From NCBI GenBank assembly GCA_965369325.1, contig CBDUQI010000267.1, forward strand, positions 1 to 6,706: 6,706 bases of DNA, written 5' to 3'. Position numbers and translations under genes: made by a program. This document shows positions 1 to 6,480 of the stretch, one piece after another (position 1 is the first letter of the stretch; every line of letters begins with the position of its first letter). The notes under the pieces are model-generated. The model did no database searches. It was not told the origin of the DNA and worked only from the letters and a program-made list of their open reading frames with translations. This DNA is from CBDUQI01 sp965369325. GTDB taxonomy: Bacteria > Pseudomonadota > Gammaproteobacteria > Steroidobacterales > JBCBZW01.

Positions 1-1295
1 GTATAGCCGGTAAAATCGTCCCGCTCCAGCCCGGTGCCGCCAGGCGGCGGCGGCGGACCAATACCAAAACGACTGTAGCGACCGCCGTAGTACAGCGTCA
101 GCCGATCGCGCACGGCGCAGCAAGCGCAGATGGACAACGCCAGGCTGTCCATAGTGGAGCGGTCGGGAAAGCGCGGCGTACTGGCGGTGACCTCACCGGT
201 AACCAAGTCCGTATTCAACCGCGAGCGGGAGGTCTCGTCAGCGTAAAACTCCATGCCCCAGGTCAGCTGATGGTCCTCGCCCGCCTCACTGCTCGCCTGC
301 AGCGTCAAACCAAACAGATCGCTGGCGTTGCGCTCGCGCCGCTCGGAGCTGGCGCCAAAATTACGCGTGCGCCGGTCGTCGTTAATTTGCTGATACGCGA
401 CGTTCGCCTGCCAACTCTGGATAAACCCTATCGGTGCGTCATGGCGGTAGCGCACGTGCGCGAACAGGCGATCGTTCGGTTCGAAGTTAAACACATCGCT
501 ATCCGGCTCGGTCTGATCAAAACCGGCGACCAGTTCGTCGTACCTAGGGGTAGAGGGCTGCTCCATGTACTGCAGGCTGAACAGCCACTCGTGGGTGTCG
601 TCCGGCGTAAGCACCAGTTTGGCGTTCGCACCCCGCTGCACGTAACCGGTGGGGGTGAGCGTGCCGCGCGGTGTGCGCCGATCACCTATATCGGTGTAAG
701 TGAGGCCCAGCGAACCGGCCACCTGATCAGTGCCGCCTTCCACGGTGACGTGCGCGCCACGTACGCTCTCCGCGCTGGAGTAGTCGATGTTGGCACGTCC
801 ACGCCAGTCCATTTCGCTGGAATCGAATTGCGGAACGCTGGTGACGACCTGCACCACGCCGCCCATCGCATCACTGCCGTACAGGGCCGGCAGTGGTCCG
901 CGCACCACTTCAAGCTGTCGCGTGTTGTAAGCATCCACTAGGGCCAGATACTGGGTGGGTGCGTTACGGAAGAACGCCGTGTTGAGGCGCATGCCGTCCA
1001 CCAGATGCAATATCTCCGAGCCTTTCAAGCCGCGCACAATCACCGCGCCCTGCCCGGCGGTGGTCTGCTGTACAAACACGCCAGGCTGGCCACGCAGCAG
1101 GTCCGGCAGCACCCGCGGCGCGCTGGACTGATCGTTCTGCACCACCGTCACCGCGGTGCTAACGTCATAGGTGGAGGAGGCCTGGCGGCGCGCCGTCACC
1201 TGAATTTCTTCCAGTATCTCGCTGGCACTGACGGGCACCGCATTCAGCGTAACGCTTCCGGCCAGAGCCGCCGCAATTGAAATCCGCGAGTTCAT
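1..1295 (-). CDS. TonB-dependent outer-membrane receptor, N-terminal part (cut by left window edge)
   Basis: This is an outer-membrane active-transport receptor driven by TonB-ExbB-ExbD; the substrate cannot be told from this part. The frame is open from the ATG at 1295 to the window edge: 431 codons, with no stop. Residues 1-24 look like a signal peptide (a hydrophobic stretch after MNSR, with a likely cut after VSA). A TonB-box-like segment EEIQVTARR follows at 29-37. The plug domain spans about 45-155 and contains IVRGLKGSEIL, LVDGMRLN and the family hallmark EVVRGPLPALYGSDAMGGVV (about 129-148). From about 160 on the sequence shows alternating barrel strands and acidic, polar loops. Members are usually 600-800 aa, so the C-terminal barrel lies outside the window. 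A GGAA lies 5 bases upstream of the ATG. The gene is divergent from htpX. Heme or siderophore uptake is possible, but I see no Fur box. Family is certain; substrate is unknown. Confidence 0.93.
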   Translation of the reverse strand, partial: MNSRISIAAALAGSVTLNAVPVSASEILEEIQVTARRQASSTYDVSTAVTVVQNDQSSAPRVLPDLLRGQPGVFVQQTTAGQGAVIVRGLKGSEILHLVDGMRLNTAFFRNAPTQYLALVDAYNTRQLEVVRGPLPALYGSDAMGGVVQVVTSVPQFDSSEMDWRGRANIDYSSAESVRGAHVTVEGGTDQVAGSLGLTYTDIGDRRTPRGTLTPTGYVQRGANAKLVLTPDDTHEWLFSLQYMEQPSTPRYDELVAGFDQTEPDSDVFNFEPNDRLFAHVRYRHDAPIGFIQSWQANVAYQQINDDRRTRNFGASSERRERNASDLFGLTLQASSEAGEDHQLTWGMEFYADETSRSRLNTDLVTGEVTASTPRFPDRSTMDSLALSICACCAVRDRLTLYYGGRYSRFGIGPPPPPGGTGLERDDFTGY

Positions 1296-1381
1296 TTTGG
1301 TTCCGTTGGGGTTGGGTGGGGGATTGTGACAAAGCGCGAAAGTTTAGCACCACCGCGTGCGAAAATACGTGGCATAGTGCA

Positions 1382-1403
1382 TCCACATAGGAAAGTTTGT
1401 GGA
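1382..1403. repeat. Short inverted repeat, possible operator
   Basis: TCCACA (1382-1387) and TGTGGA (1398-1403) form a perfect 6-base inverted repeat around a 10-base spacer, lying between two divergent genes. The size and position suit a binding site for a dimeric regulator, but a 6-base repeat can arise by chance and I cannot name a regulator. Confidence 0.2.
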
Positions 1404-1429
1404 ATATCCTGAGGTTATGTCTGTGTGCA

Positions 1430-1458
1430 TTGAAATATGTCGTCCCAGACACCATATT
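1430..1458 (+). promoter_or_regulatory. Probable heat-shock (sigma-32-like) / sigma-70 promoter of htpX
   Basis: TTGAAA at 1430-1435 matches the sigma-32 -35 core. After 14 bases, CACCATAT at 1450-1457 matches the sigma-32 -10 pattern CCCCATnT at all defined positions but one. The same TTGAAA also gives a sigma-70 reading with a 17-base spacer and the weak -10 CATATT (1453-1458). Transcription would start near 1465, leaving a leader of about 40 bases before the htpX ATG. E. coli htpX is known to be heat-inducible, which makes the sigma-32 reading plausible. It is inferred from sequence only. Confidence 0.5.
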
Positions 1459-1491
1459 TGCACAGGTCTGCAGTAATTCCGTAACAGGGTT

Positions 1492-1495
1492 GGAG
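1492..1495 (+). promoter_or_regulatory. Ribosome binding site that fixes the htpX start
   Basis: GGAG lies 9 bases upstream of the ATG at 1505. The open frame extends upstream to a GTG at 1397, but those 36 extra codons cross the promoter candidate and are absent from known HtpX proteins. This site and the match to the family N-terminus (MTRFLLFFATN) decide the start. Confidence 0.75.
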
Positions 1496-1504
1496 TATCA
1501 GAAC

Positions 1505-2392
1505 ATGACGCGGTTCCTACTTTTTTTCGCCACAAATATTGCGATTATGGTGGTCATCAGCGTGGTTTTCCGCGTGTTCGGGCTGGAAGCCACCATGGGC
1601 CCCAACGGGCCCAATATGCAGTCGCTGTTGATATTCTCGGCAGTTATCGGCTTTTCCGGCTCGATAATCTCCCTGTTTTTGTCCAAAACCATGGCCAAAC
1701 GTTCCATGGGCGTGCGGGTACTTGAATCGCCTACCGACGCCACCGAGGCCTGGCTGGTCAACACGGTGCAGCAGCAGGCCAAGGCCGCCGACATCGGCAT
1801 GCCGGAAGTCGGCATCTACGAGGGGCCGGAACTGAACGCCTTTGCCACCGGCTGGAACAAAAACAGCGCACTGGTGGCCGTCAGCCGCGGACTGCTCGAC
1901 GGCATGAGTCGACAGGAAGTCGAAGCAGTACTCGCGCATGAAGTGTCGCACGTCGCCAATGGCGACATGGTAACGCTAACCCTGATTCAGGGCGTGGTGA
2001 ATACCTTTGTCGTGTTCCTCTCACGCCTGGCCGGTTACTGGGTTGATCGGGTTGTGTTCCGCAACGATAGCGGCCGCGGCATCGGCTACTTCTTATCCAG
2101 CATGGTGTTCCAGGTGCTGTTCGGCATGCTTGCAAGCGTCATTGTCATGTGGTTCTCGCGCTATCGGGAGTTCCGCGCTGATGAAGGTGGTGCGAAGCTT
2201 GCCGGTCGCGAGAATATGATCGCCGCCCTGCAGCGCCTGCGCGGCGGTGCCAATGCCGGCCATCAGCACCAGGTAATGCCCAAGGAGATGGCCGCGATGG
2301 GCATCTCCGGCAATATCGGCCAGGGCATGAAACGACTTTTTATGACCCACCCCCCGCTTGAAGAGCGCATCGAAGCATTGCGCCAGCGTTAA
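1505..2392 (+). CDS. htpX: HtpX, inner-membrane zinc metalloprotease (M48 family)
   Basis: HtpX is a zinc endopeptidase of the inner membrane that degrades misfolded or damaged membrane proteins, overlapping in role with FtsH. The product is 295 aa (E. coli HtpX is 293). Hydrophobic segments lie at about 4-24, 38-60, 157-178 and 193-217. The catalytic HEVSH motif is at 145-149 (zinc ligands H145 and H149, general base E146). The third ligand is E222 in SRYREFRADEGG. The conserved segment NAFATGWNKNSALVAVS is at 111-127, and the C-terminal signature MTHPPLEERIEAL is at 280-292. All key residues are present, so the enzyme should be active. It is monocistronic: its own promoter lies upstream, a strong terminator follows 20 bases after the stop, and both flanking genes point the other way. 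Confidence 0.98.
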   Translation: MTRFLLFFATNIAIMVVISVVFRVFGLEATMGPNGPNMQSLLIFSAVIGFSGSIISLFLSKTMAKRSMGVRVLESPTDATEAWLVNTVQQQAKAADIGMPEVGIYEGPELNAFATGWNKNSALVAVSRGLLDGMSRQEVEAVLAHEVSHVANGDMVTLTLIQGVVNTFVVFLSRLAGYWVDRVVFRNDSGRGIGYFLSSMVFQVLFGMLASVIVMWFSRYREFRADEGGAKLAGRENMIAALQRLRGGANAGHQHQVMPKEMAAMGISGNIGQGMKRLFMTHPPLEERIEALRQR

Positions 2393-2411
2393 TACGCGCC
2401 CCCCTGGAAAG

Positions 2412-2439
2412 ACGCCCGCCTCGCGCGGGCGTTTTTTTT
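2412..2439 (+). terminator. Rho-independent terminator after htpX
   Basis: ACGCCCGC (2412-2419) and GCGGGCGT (2425-2432) form a perfect 8-base, GC-rich stem with the 5-base loop CTCGC, followed directly by a run of eight T (2432-2439). It ends htpX transcription. It lies between convergent genes; in the other direction only a TTT tract follows the stem, so it may stop minus-strand transcripts weakly. Confidence 0.92.
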
Positions 2440-2463
2440 GGGCGCCAAACTACCGGCGGATGA

Positions 2464-3318
2464 TTAGGCCTGTGGTGGCGGCGTGAACTCTGTTTTCACC
2501 AGCTTGAAGCGGGCCACCGCACCAAGCAGCGCGGTCACAAATACGGTGGTGATCACCATGGTAAAACGCAGCCCCGGCTGCTGCAGAGGCAGGTCGTCCG
2601 TCGCGTAGAGGATGACAACCAATCCGACAAACGCCCAGATCACCAGCCGTAGCAGCGCCATCGCATACATGCGGCTTTTCGGCTCGTCCTCGGCGGCAGG
2701 GTTGTCCATCTGGTACGCCACAAATCCGCTCATCAGTGCCGGCAGAATGCCAAAGCGCATGGAGCCCAAAAAGCTGCCGGCGAAGCTGAACTCGTTGCCT
2801 TCCGCAGCGGCCAGACCAAATACCAGGGCCGACATTGCGGTGCTCAATACAAAGCACAGCACCGTCATCACGGTATAAAAGCCCCAGTAGCGGGTGTCGT
2901 CATGCACGCCGGAGCGATAGGCCTCTACGCGCGCCACAAACACCAGCACGATGGGCAGGATATACATCGAGATCGCATAGAGCATCCAGCGGAAGGTGGC
3001 GAACTCGAAGTACTCCAGCCGCGGGGTTGAATCGACAAACTGATTGTTCAGCAAGATCGAGAACTCACGCCCTAGCACCACCGCGAGCGCAATCGCCGCA
3101 GTAAAGATGAGCAGGTATTTATAGGTGTGCTTCAGGCGTGCCTGATTGGGGTCACCGCCCAGGCGTGCGACGCTGGACCACATCTCCTCATCGTTGCCAC
3201 TGCCGTACACCACCAGACACGCCAGCAAGCGACACAGCAGCCGCCCCAGATAATCCAGCTTACTGATCAGATCCAGCGTCTTGGTGTAGTGCGGCTCGGC
3301 GGCTTTCCAGTTGGCCAC
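2464..3318 (-). CDS. Unrecognised membrane protein, C-terminal portion (after the in-frame TAG)
   Basis: This is a 284-residue product of unknown function if translation starts at the GTG at 3318. That start is doubtful: it is not preceded by a properly spaced Shine-Dalgarno (only GAGAAG touching the GTG), and the frame is open back to the TAG at 3352-3354 without any ATG. Residues 1-65 are hydrophilic and helical and continue the domain begun in the upstream ORF. Six hydrophobic segments follow at about 67-84, 111-130, 147-171, 182-203, 219-238 and 252-270, with a short polar tail ending in PPPQA. There is no signal peptide and no motif I can link to a known transporter, kinase or enzyme. 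It converges with htpX; the stop codons are 71 bases apart, with the htpX terminator between. Confidence 0.65.
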   Translation of the reverse strand: MANWKAAEPHYTKTLDLISKLDYLGRLLCRLLACLVVYGSGNDEEMWSSVARLGGDPNQARLKHTYKYLLIFTAAIALAVVLGREFSILLNNQFVDSTPRLEYFEFATFRWMLYAISMYILPIVLVFVARVEAYRSGVHDDTRYWGFYTVMTVLCFVLSTAMSALVFGLAAAEGNEFSFAGSFLGSMRFGILPALMSGFVAYQMDNPAAEDEPKSRMYAMALLRLVIWAFVGLVVILYATDDLPLQQPGLRFTMVITTVFVTALLGAVARFKLVKTEFTPPPQA

Positions 3319-3351
3319 CTTCTCGGAGGTTTCGTTAAATAAAATGCAGAT

Positions 3352-3354
3352 CTA
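3352..3354 (-). other. In-frame TAG (amber) codon splitting the membrane-protein gene
   Basis: The plus strand reads CTA at 3352-3354, giving TAG on the minus strand. Upstream codons read KEPSLKWG and downstream codons read ICILFNETSEKV before the GTG at 3318, all in one frame. One base change from CAG (Gln), TGG (Trp), GAG (Glu), AAG (Lys) or TAC/TAT (Tyr) would create it. Confidence 0.9.
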
Positions 3355-4008
3355 CCCCCACTTGAGCGAGGGCTCTTTGAAAAACCGCCGATACGAATCC
3401 TGATTGGCGTAGGAGCTGATCTGATCAAACAACACGCAGCCGCGCGCCCATTTGTACTCCACCGTGTCGTTGGCTTTGTCAAAATCCCCCAGCTCCAGGC
3501 TGGGCGTTAGCAGGCGTGCGATGCTTTGTTCACGCAGCTTTTCGTCCACCCCTTCGAGGGTACTGCCGCGCAGTGCGTTGTACACGTCCAGCGCCTTACG
3601 CGGGGTCGCGAAGGTGTCGTACACCGCATCGCGCAGAATCAGGATAGGGTTAAGCCGATTCTCCCAGCCGACGAGAAACAAAAACACCGCCGCCAGCATG
3701 GCCGGCAGCAGCAGGCTGGCGCGGAGCGCGGCGAACGGCTCTGCGCCGGCACTCACCGGCTGAAGCAGTGCGCTCAGCAATGGCTTGATCGGCATCCAGA
3801 CAGAAATAAGCGCCAGAAACAAAAAAGCGATCAGCAGTGAATAGGACACCATGCCGAGCTTGTACAGGGTGGAGGGGGCGAAATAGCGCGGTAGCGTAGG
3901 CTCTTCGCCCAACTGAATGGAGCGACGCTGGAATGACAGGAACGCCAGCGCAAAAGCGCCAAGGGTCCCCACAATCTGCACCAGGCGGTAAACAAGCTCA
4001 ACGCTCAT
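3352..4008 (-). CDS. Unrecognised membrane protein, N-terminal portion (ends at the in-frame TAG)
   Basis: This is a 218-residue product of unknown function. Hydrophobic segments are at about 5-26 (starting VYRLVQIVGTLGAFALAF), 51-73 and 97-114. A hydrophilic helical stretch of about 100 residues follows, rich in Arg, Asp, Glu and Lys. It ends with YRRFFKEPSLKWG just before the stop, which looks like the middle of a domain and not a natural C-terminus. The start is taken as the ATG at 4008; no good Shine-Dalgarno precedes it, so the start is uncertain. The gene lies 111 bases downstream of the flavoprotein gene on the same strand. I see no terminator hairpin with a T-run between them, so the two may share a transcript. 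It is probably the first part of a longer protein continued by the ORF at 2464-3318. Confidence 0.7.
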   Translation of the reverse strand: MSVELVYRLVQIVGTLGAFALAFLSFQRRSIQLGEEPTLPRYFAPSTLYKLGMVSYSLLIAFLFLALISVWMPIKPLLSALLQPVSAGAEPFAALRASLLLPAMLAAVFLFLVGWENRLNPILILRDAVYDTFATPRKALDVYNALRGSTLEGVDEKLREQSIARLLTPSLELGDFDKANDTVEYKWARGCVLFDQISSYANQDSYRRFFKEPSLKWG

Positions 4009-4119
4009 AGATAAGGCATCTTTATTGGCAAAGGCCGCGTTCGGCTGGCGCTGGAACTGTACACCGCCCCAACGGCGAAATTCAATTGGACGCCTGCCTG
4101 CGCCAGCGACCCTCGCCTG

Positions 4120-5292
4120 TCAGACCACATACGTATCAACGCCGTGAACAAACAGATCATACTGCGCATCGACCAACTCTTTTGCCCCAAAGGCTGCGAG
4201 GCCGGTCAGCACATTGTGTGGGCTCAGCGCCCACCCCACCGCATCCAGCGCGCCCAGGTTCACCACATACCCCAGCTCGCGAAAGTCGTAGCTGCGCAAT
4301 GCCCGCCGGCGCACTTGGCGCGTGATGTTCACCGCCACCTGCTTACCCTTGCGCACCGCCGCCTGCGCCGTGGCAGCGTTCAGGCCGCGCCCTGCATAGG
4401 CCGAGCAGTCACCGGCCACAAACACCCGCTCCAGCGGGCCTTCCTCAGTCTCCAGCTGACCAAACCGGTTGGCTTCAAACAGCTGAGGATAAGGCTTTAT
4501 CCCTGCAAACAGCGCGGTCATGGCGCTGGGCCGCTCCACTTGCGAACCATCGGCGCGGTTGCTCAGCTGCACCGTGCCACCCGACTGGCTCACGAAATCG
4601 GTCTCCGGCAGGTACTCAATATGTGCGTCTCGCATCCGTCGCACGACGTATCGGTGCACCTTGTCCGGCATATGCGCGAACAGGGTCGCCGCCTGGTCCA
4701 CCAATCGCACGGTGCCGGGTCGCTGGCTGCGGCGCATGAGCTCAGCCAGCTCGAACGCCACTTGCACCCCACTCGCCCCGCCCCCGACCACGGTGGCTGT
4801 CCGCTGCGCCCTGGGCAGCTCCCACAAATACGCCTGCACGAGCTCCTCGCCGGGTTGCTCGATAAGCGTCTGCTTATCCACGCAGCCGGCGCCGTACTGT
4901 GCCGCCTGAAGGGCCGAGCGGGCGCCGGTCGCAATCACTAGCCGGTCGAAGGGCACGCTCTCACCGTCCGCCAAGGGCACTGCGGAGTCAGCCTCCCAGG
5001 CCCGCACATCATCCAGCGAGAAGCCTTCGTCCGCGCCCACTGCGGCCTGGTTGAAAACAAAGCCAAAACGTTGAGCCAACTCGGAAAACGGCTCACTGAT
5101 GTGCAACAGCGAACGGCGCAGGGTCTGGTGCAGCAGCGTTGCCTTAATATGGCGCTCACCCTGGTCGATCAGGGTAATGCGGGCGGAGGGAAGGTCCTTC
5201 ACCAACGCTAGCGCACATGCCAATCCGGCATATCCGCCGCCGACCACCACGATGCGTAGGGTGTTGCCGCTCAAACACCTGCCCTCATTCAC
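4120..5292 (-). CDS. NDH-2-type FAD-dependent NAD(P)H oxidoreductase
   Basis: This flavoprotein resembles type II NADH dehydrogenases, non-proton-pumping enzymes that pass electrons from NADH to quinone at the inner face of the membrane. It has 390 residues. An FAD-binding Rossmann motif is at 14-24 (IVVVGGGYAGL), with a closing acidic D43. The ATG motif LVIATGARS is at 118-126. A second dinucleotide motif for NAD(P)H, VVGGGASGVQVAFELAE, is at 168-184. The second FAD contact VFVAGDCSAYAGRGLNAATAQAA is at 290-312. The C-terminal RELGYVVNLGALDAVGW (338-354) is typical of NDH-2. It is shorter than E. coli Ndh (434 aa) and near the shorter bacterial forms. The start is either the GTG at 5292 or, better supported by GAGG 8 bases upstream, the TTG at 5274 (384 aa). 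Quinone reduction is inferred; other disulfide-reductase-fold acceptors are possible. Confidence 0.9.
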   Translation of the reverse strand: MNEGRCLSGNTLRIVVVGGGYAGLACALALVKDLPSARITLIDQGERHIKATLLHQTLRRSLLHISEPFSELAQRFGFVFNQAAVGADEGFSLDDVRAWEADSAVPLADGESVPFDRLVIATGARSALQAAQYGAGCVDKQTLIEQPGEELVQAYLWELPRAQRTATVVGGGASGVQVAFELAELMRRSQRPGTVRLVDQAATLFAHMPDKVHRYVVRRMRDAHIEYLPETDFVSQSGGTVQLSNRADGSQVERPSAMTALFAGIKPYPQLFEANRFGQLETEEGPLERVFVAGDCSAYAGRGLNAATAQAAVRKGKQVAVNITRQVRRRALRSYDFRELGYVVNLGALDAVGWALSPHNVLTGLAAFGAKELVDAQYDLFVHGVDTYVV

Positions 5293-5394
5293 TCTGCACC
5301 CAACGTTACCGGCTATTTTGCCGTATCAGCTTGTAAGATGTCGGCAGGATCCCCACCGTAAAGGGATGCGGAACACCAACTGCGGAGACTGTAC
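5293..5394. other. Divergent intergenic region between the flavoprotein and PLP-enzyme genes
   Basis: These 102 bases separate two divergent starts and should hold both promoters. On the plus strand, TAAGAT at 5334-5339 is a fair -10 box, but no -35 stands at the right distance (TTGCCG at 5318-5323 is only 10 bases away). I could not settle on a promoter for either direction. Confidence 0.5.
5384..5387 (+). promoter_or_regulatory. Ribosome binding site supporting a TTG start
   Basis: GGAG lies 7 bases upstream of the TTG at 5395. No in-frame ATG lies near the expected N-terminus, and the family-conserved region begins within about 40 residues, so this site makes TTG the best start. Confidence 0.7.
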
Positions 5395-6480
5395 TTGATT
5401 CCCCTGTACGACACACACCCGACGCTGTCCGCTCACTTGCCCTGGCAGGGCCTGTCCGACTGCCCCACACCCGTGCAACGCCTGCAGGGACTGCAGCGGG
5501 AGACGGGGGCCAGCGCGCTGTACCTAAAGCGCGATGACATCAGCGGCCCTCACTACGGCGGCAACAAGCTACGCAAACTGGAGTTTCTGCTGGCCGACGC
5601 GCACCGCCAGGGTGCCCGTCGTGTGCTCACCTTCGGCGCTGCTGGCTCCAACCACGCGACGGCGACCGCCATCTACGCCAAAGTCGCAGGCCTGCGCAGC
5701 ATCTCGATGCTCACCCGCCAGGTGAATGCCGCCTCGGTCGGGCGCAACCTGCTGGCCAGCTTTCGGGCCGGGGCCGAGTTGCACCACTATCCGGATGAGC
5801 GGGGCATGGCCAACGCGGTGCGCTATCAGCTAGCACGCCATCTGGCTGTTGACGGGGTTGAACCGGTGGTCATTCGTGGCGGCGGATCCTCACCGCTTGG
5901 CAGCGTGGGGTTTGTCAACGCAGCCTTCGAGCTGAAGGCCCAGATTGACGCGGGCGAGTTGCCAGAACCGGCGCGTATTTACCTGCCGCTGGGGACCACC
6001 GGCACCACCGCAGGTCTGGCCCTGGGGCTCGCCGCGGCGGGTCTGCGCAGCGAGGTCATCGCAGTGCGCGTCGTCCACCCCTCAATCGGCACCGCTGCGC
6101 GCATGAACAACCTGTACCGTGAATGCAACCGCCTATTGCACCAGCACGATCCGAGCTTTGCCCTACAAGGCGAGCCACAAGTAACCATTCGCGGCGATTT
6201 TTACGGCCCGGGCTACGCCCGCTACACGCCACAGGGGCTGGCCGCGATGCGCCGACTCCAGGATGCCGACGGCGTGCAGCTGGACGGGACCTACACCGGC
6301 AAAGCCATGGCCGCGATGCTGGCGGACCTGAGCGATCCCGACCTGCGCTCGGCGCCCGCACTGTTCTGGAACACCTACAACTCGCGGCCACTGAACACCG
6401 ATGGGCTGGACTACCGCGCCTTGCCCGCCCCGTTTCACGCGTACTTCGAACGCGCGACCCAGCCGATGGACCCCGGATGA
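5395..6480 (+). CDS. PLP-dependent enzyme, D-cysteine desulfhydrase / ACC deaminase family
   Basis: This is a cytoplasmic fold-type II pyridoxal-phosphate enzyme. Family members split D-cysteine to pyruvate, sulfide and ammonia, or deaminate 1-aminocyclopropane-1-carboxylate. The product has 361 residues from the TTG start. LYLKRDDISGPHYGGNKLRKLEF at 42-64 carries K58, the expected PLP Schiff-base lysine. GAAGSNHATATA (81-92) matches the SNH/SNQ substrate loop. RGGGSSPLGSVGFVNAAFEL is at 161-180. LPLGTTGTTAGLALGL (197-212) is the glycine/threonine-rich phosphate-binding loop. DGTYTGKAMAAM (297-308) is the conserved tyrosine segment. Length suits the family (about 330-350). The substrate is uncertain: SNHATAT lacks the Arg-Gln seen in many characterised members (SNHxRQ). 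Its stop overlaps the next start as ATGA, so it is coupled to an ABC exporter-type gene. Confidence 0.9.
   Translation: MIPLYDTHPTLSAHLPWQGLSDCPTPVQRLQGLQRETGASALYLKRDDISGPHYGGNKLRKLEFLLADAHRQGARRVLTFGAAGSNHATATAIYAKVAGLRSISMLTRQVNAASVGRNLLASFRAGAELHHYPDERGMANAVRYQLARHLAVDGVEPVVIRGGGSSPLGSVGFVNAAFELKAQIDAGELPEPARIYLPLGTTGTTAGLALGLAAAGLRSEVIAVRVVHPSIGTAARMNNLYRECNRLLHQHDPSFALQGEPQVTIRGDFYGPGYARYTPQGLAAMRRLQDADGVQLDGTYTGKAMAAMLADLSDPDLRSAPALFWNTYNSRPLNTDGLDYRALPAPFHAYFERATQPMDPG

Larger units (their letters stand above)
1296..1504. other. Divergent intergenic region between the TonB receptor gene and htpX
   Basis: This 209-base non-coding stretch must hold promoters for both flanking genes. 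On the plus strand I see a good htpX promoter candidate (1430-1458). A short inverted repeat lies at 1382-1403, and the octamer GAAAGTTT occurs twice (1338-1345 and 1391-1398). On the minus strand I found no convincing -35/-10 pair for the receptor gene and no Fur-box-like palindrome. The region is clearly richer in A+T than the genes around it, as expected of a regulatory segment. Confidence 0.7.
2464..4008 (-). pseudogene. Polytopic membrane protein gene interrupted by an in-frame TAG
   Basis: Reading from the ATG at 4008, the frame is open for 218 codons, meets TAG at 3354-3352, and then stays open in the same frame to the TAA at 2466-2464. This gives 515 codons in all. Read through, the layout makes sense as one protein: three membrane segments (about 5-26, 51-73, 97-114), a soluble, mostly helical middle domain of about 175 residues (about 115-295) that contains the stop, then six more membrane segments. 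No frameshift is needed. No convincing ribosome binding site restarts translation after the stop. I do not recognise the family. Choices are a nonsense-mutated pseudogene, a sequencing error, a recoded stop, or two separate proteins; I favour one gene that has been broken or misread. Confidence 0.6.

Noticed and set aside
270..941. A 223-codon plus-strand ORF
   Set aside because: It lies wholly opposite the TonB-dependent receptor, whose frame is clearly coding; the ORF protein has no recognisable domain and is an antisense shadow of GC-rich coding sequence.
1473..1485. GTAAT-3-GTAAC as a CpxR box upstream of htpX
   Set aside because: CpxR sites have GTAAA repeats 10 bases start to start; here they are 8 apart, imperfect, and lie downstream of the promoter candidate.
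1397..1504. Upstream extension of htpX to a GTG at 1397
   Set aside because: It would add 36 residues absent from HtpX proteins and would cover the promoter candidate; GGAG before the ATG at 1505 decides for the shorter form.
3267..3482. A minus-strand ORF crossing the TAG in another frame, which could suggest a frameshift instead of a nonsense codon
   Set aside because: Its product is Arg/Pro/Ser-rich with no continuity to either side, while the two real segments are already in the same frame; no frameshift is needed.
4044..4107. 8-base inverted repeat GCTGGCGC/GCGCCAGC in the gap between flavoprotein and membrane-protein genes
   Set aside because: The arms are 48 bases apart and no T-run follows, so it is not a terminator; GC-rich repeats this short are expected by chance.
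4005..4190. A 61-codon minus-strand ORF overlapping the start of the membrane-protein gene (ATGA)
   Set aside because: Most of it overlaps the 3' end of the flavoprotein gene in another frame, it has no recognisable features, and its overlap with the next start may be chance.
4144..4941. A 265-codon plus-strand ORF
   Set aside because: It lies opposite the NDH-2-type gene, has no family features and a low-complexity His/Arg/Leu-rich composition, and is an antisense shadow.
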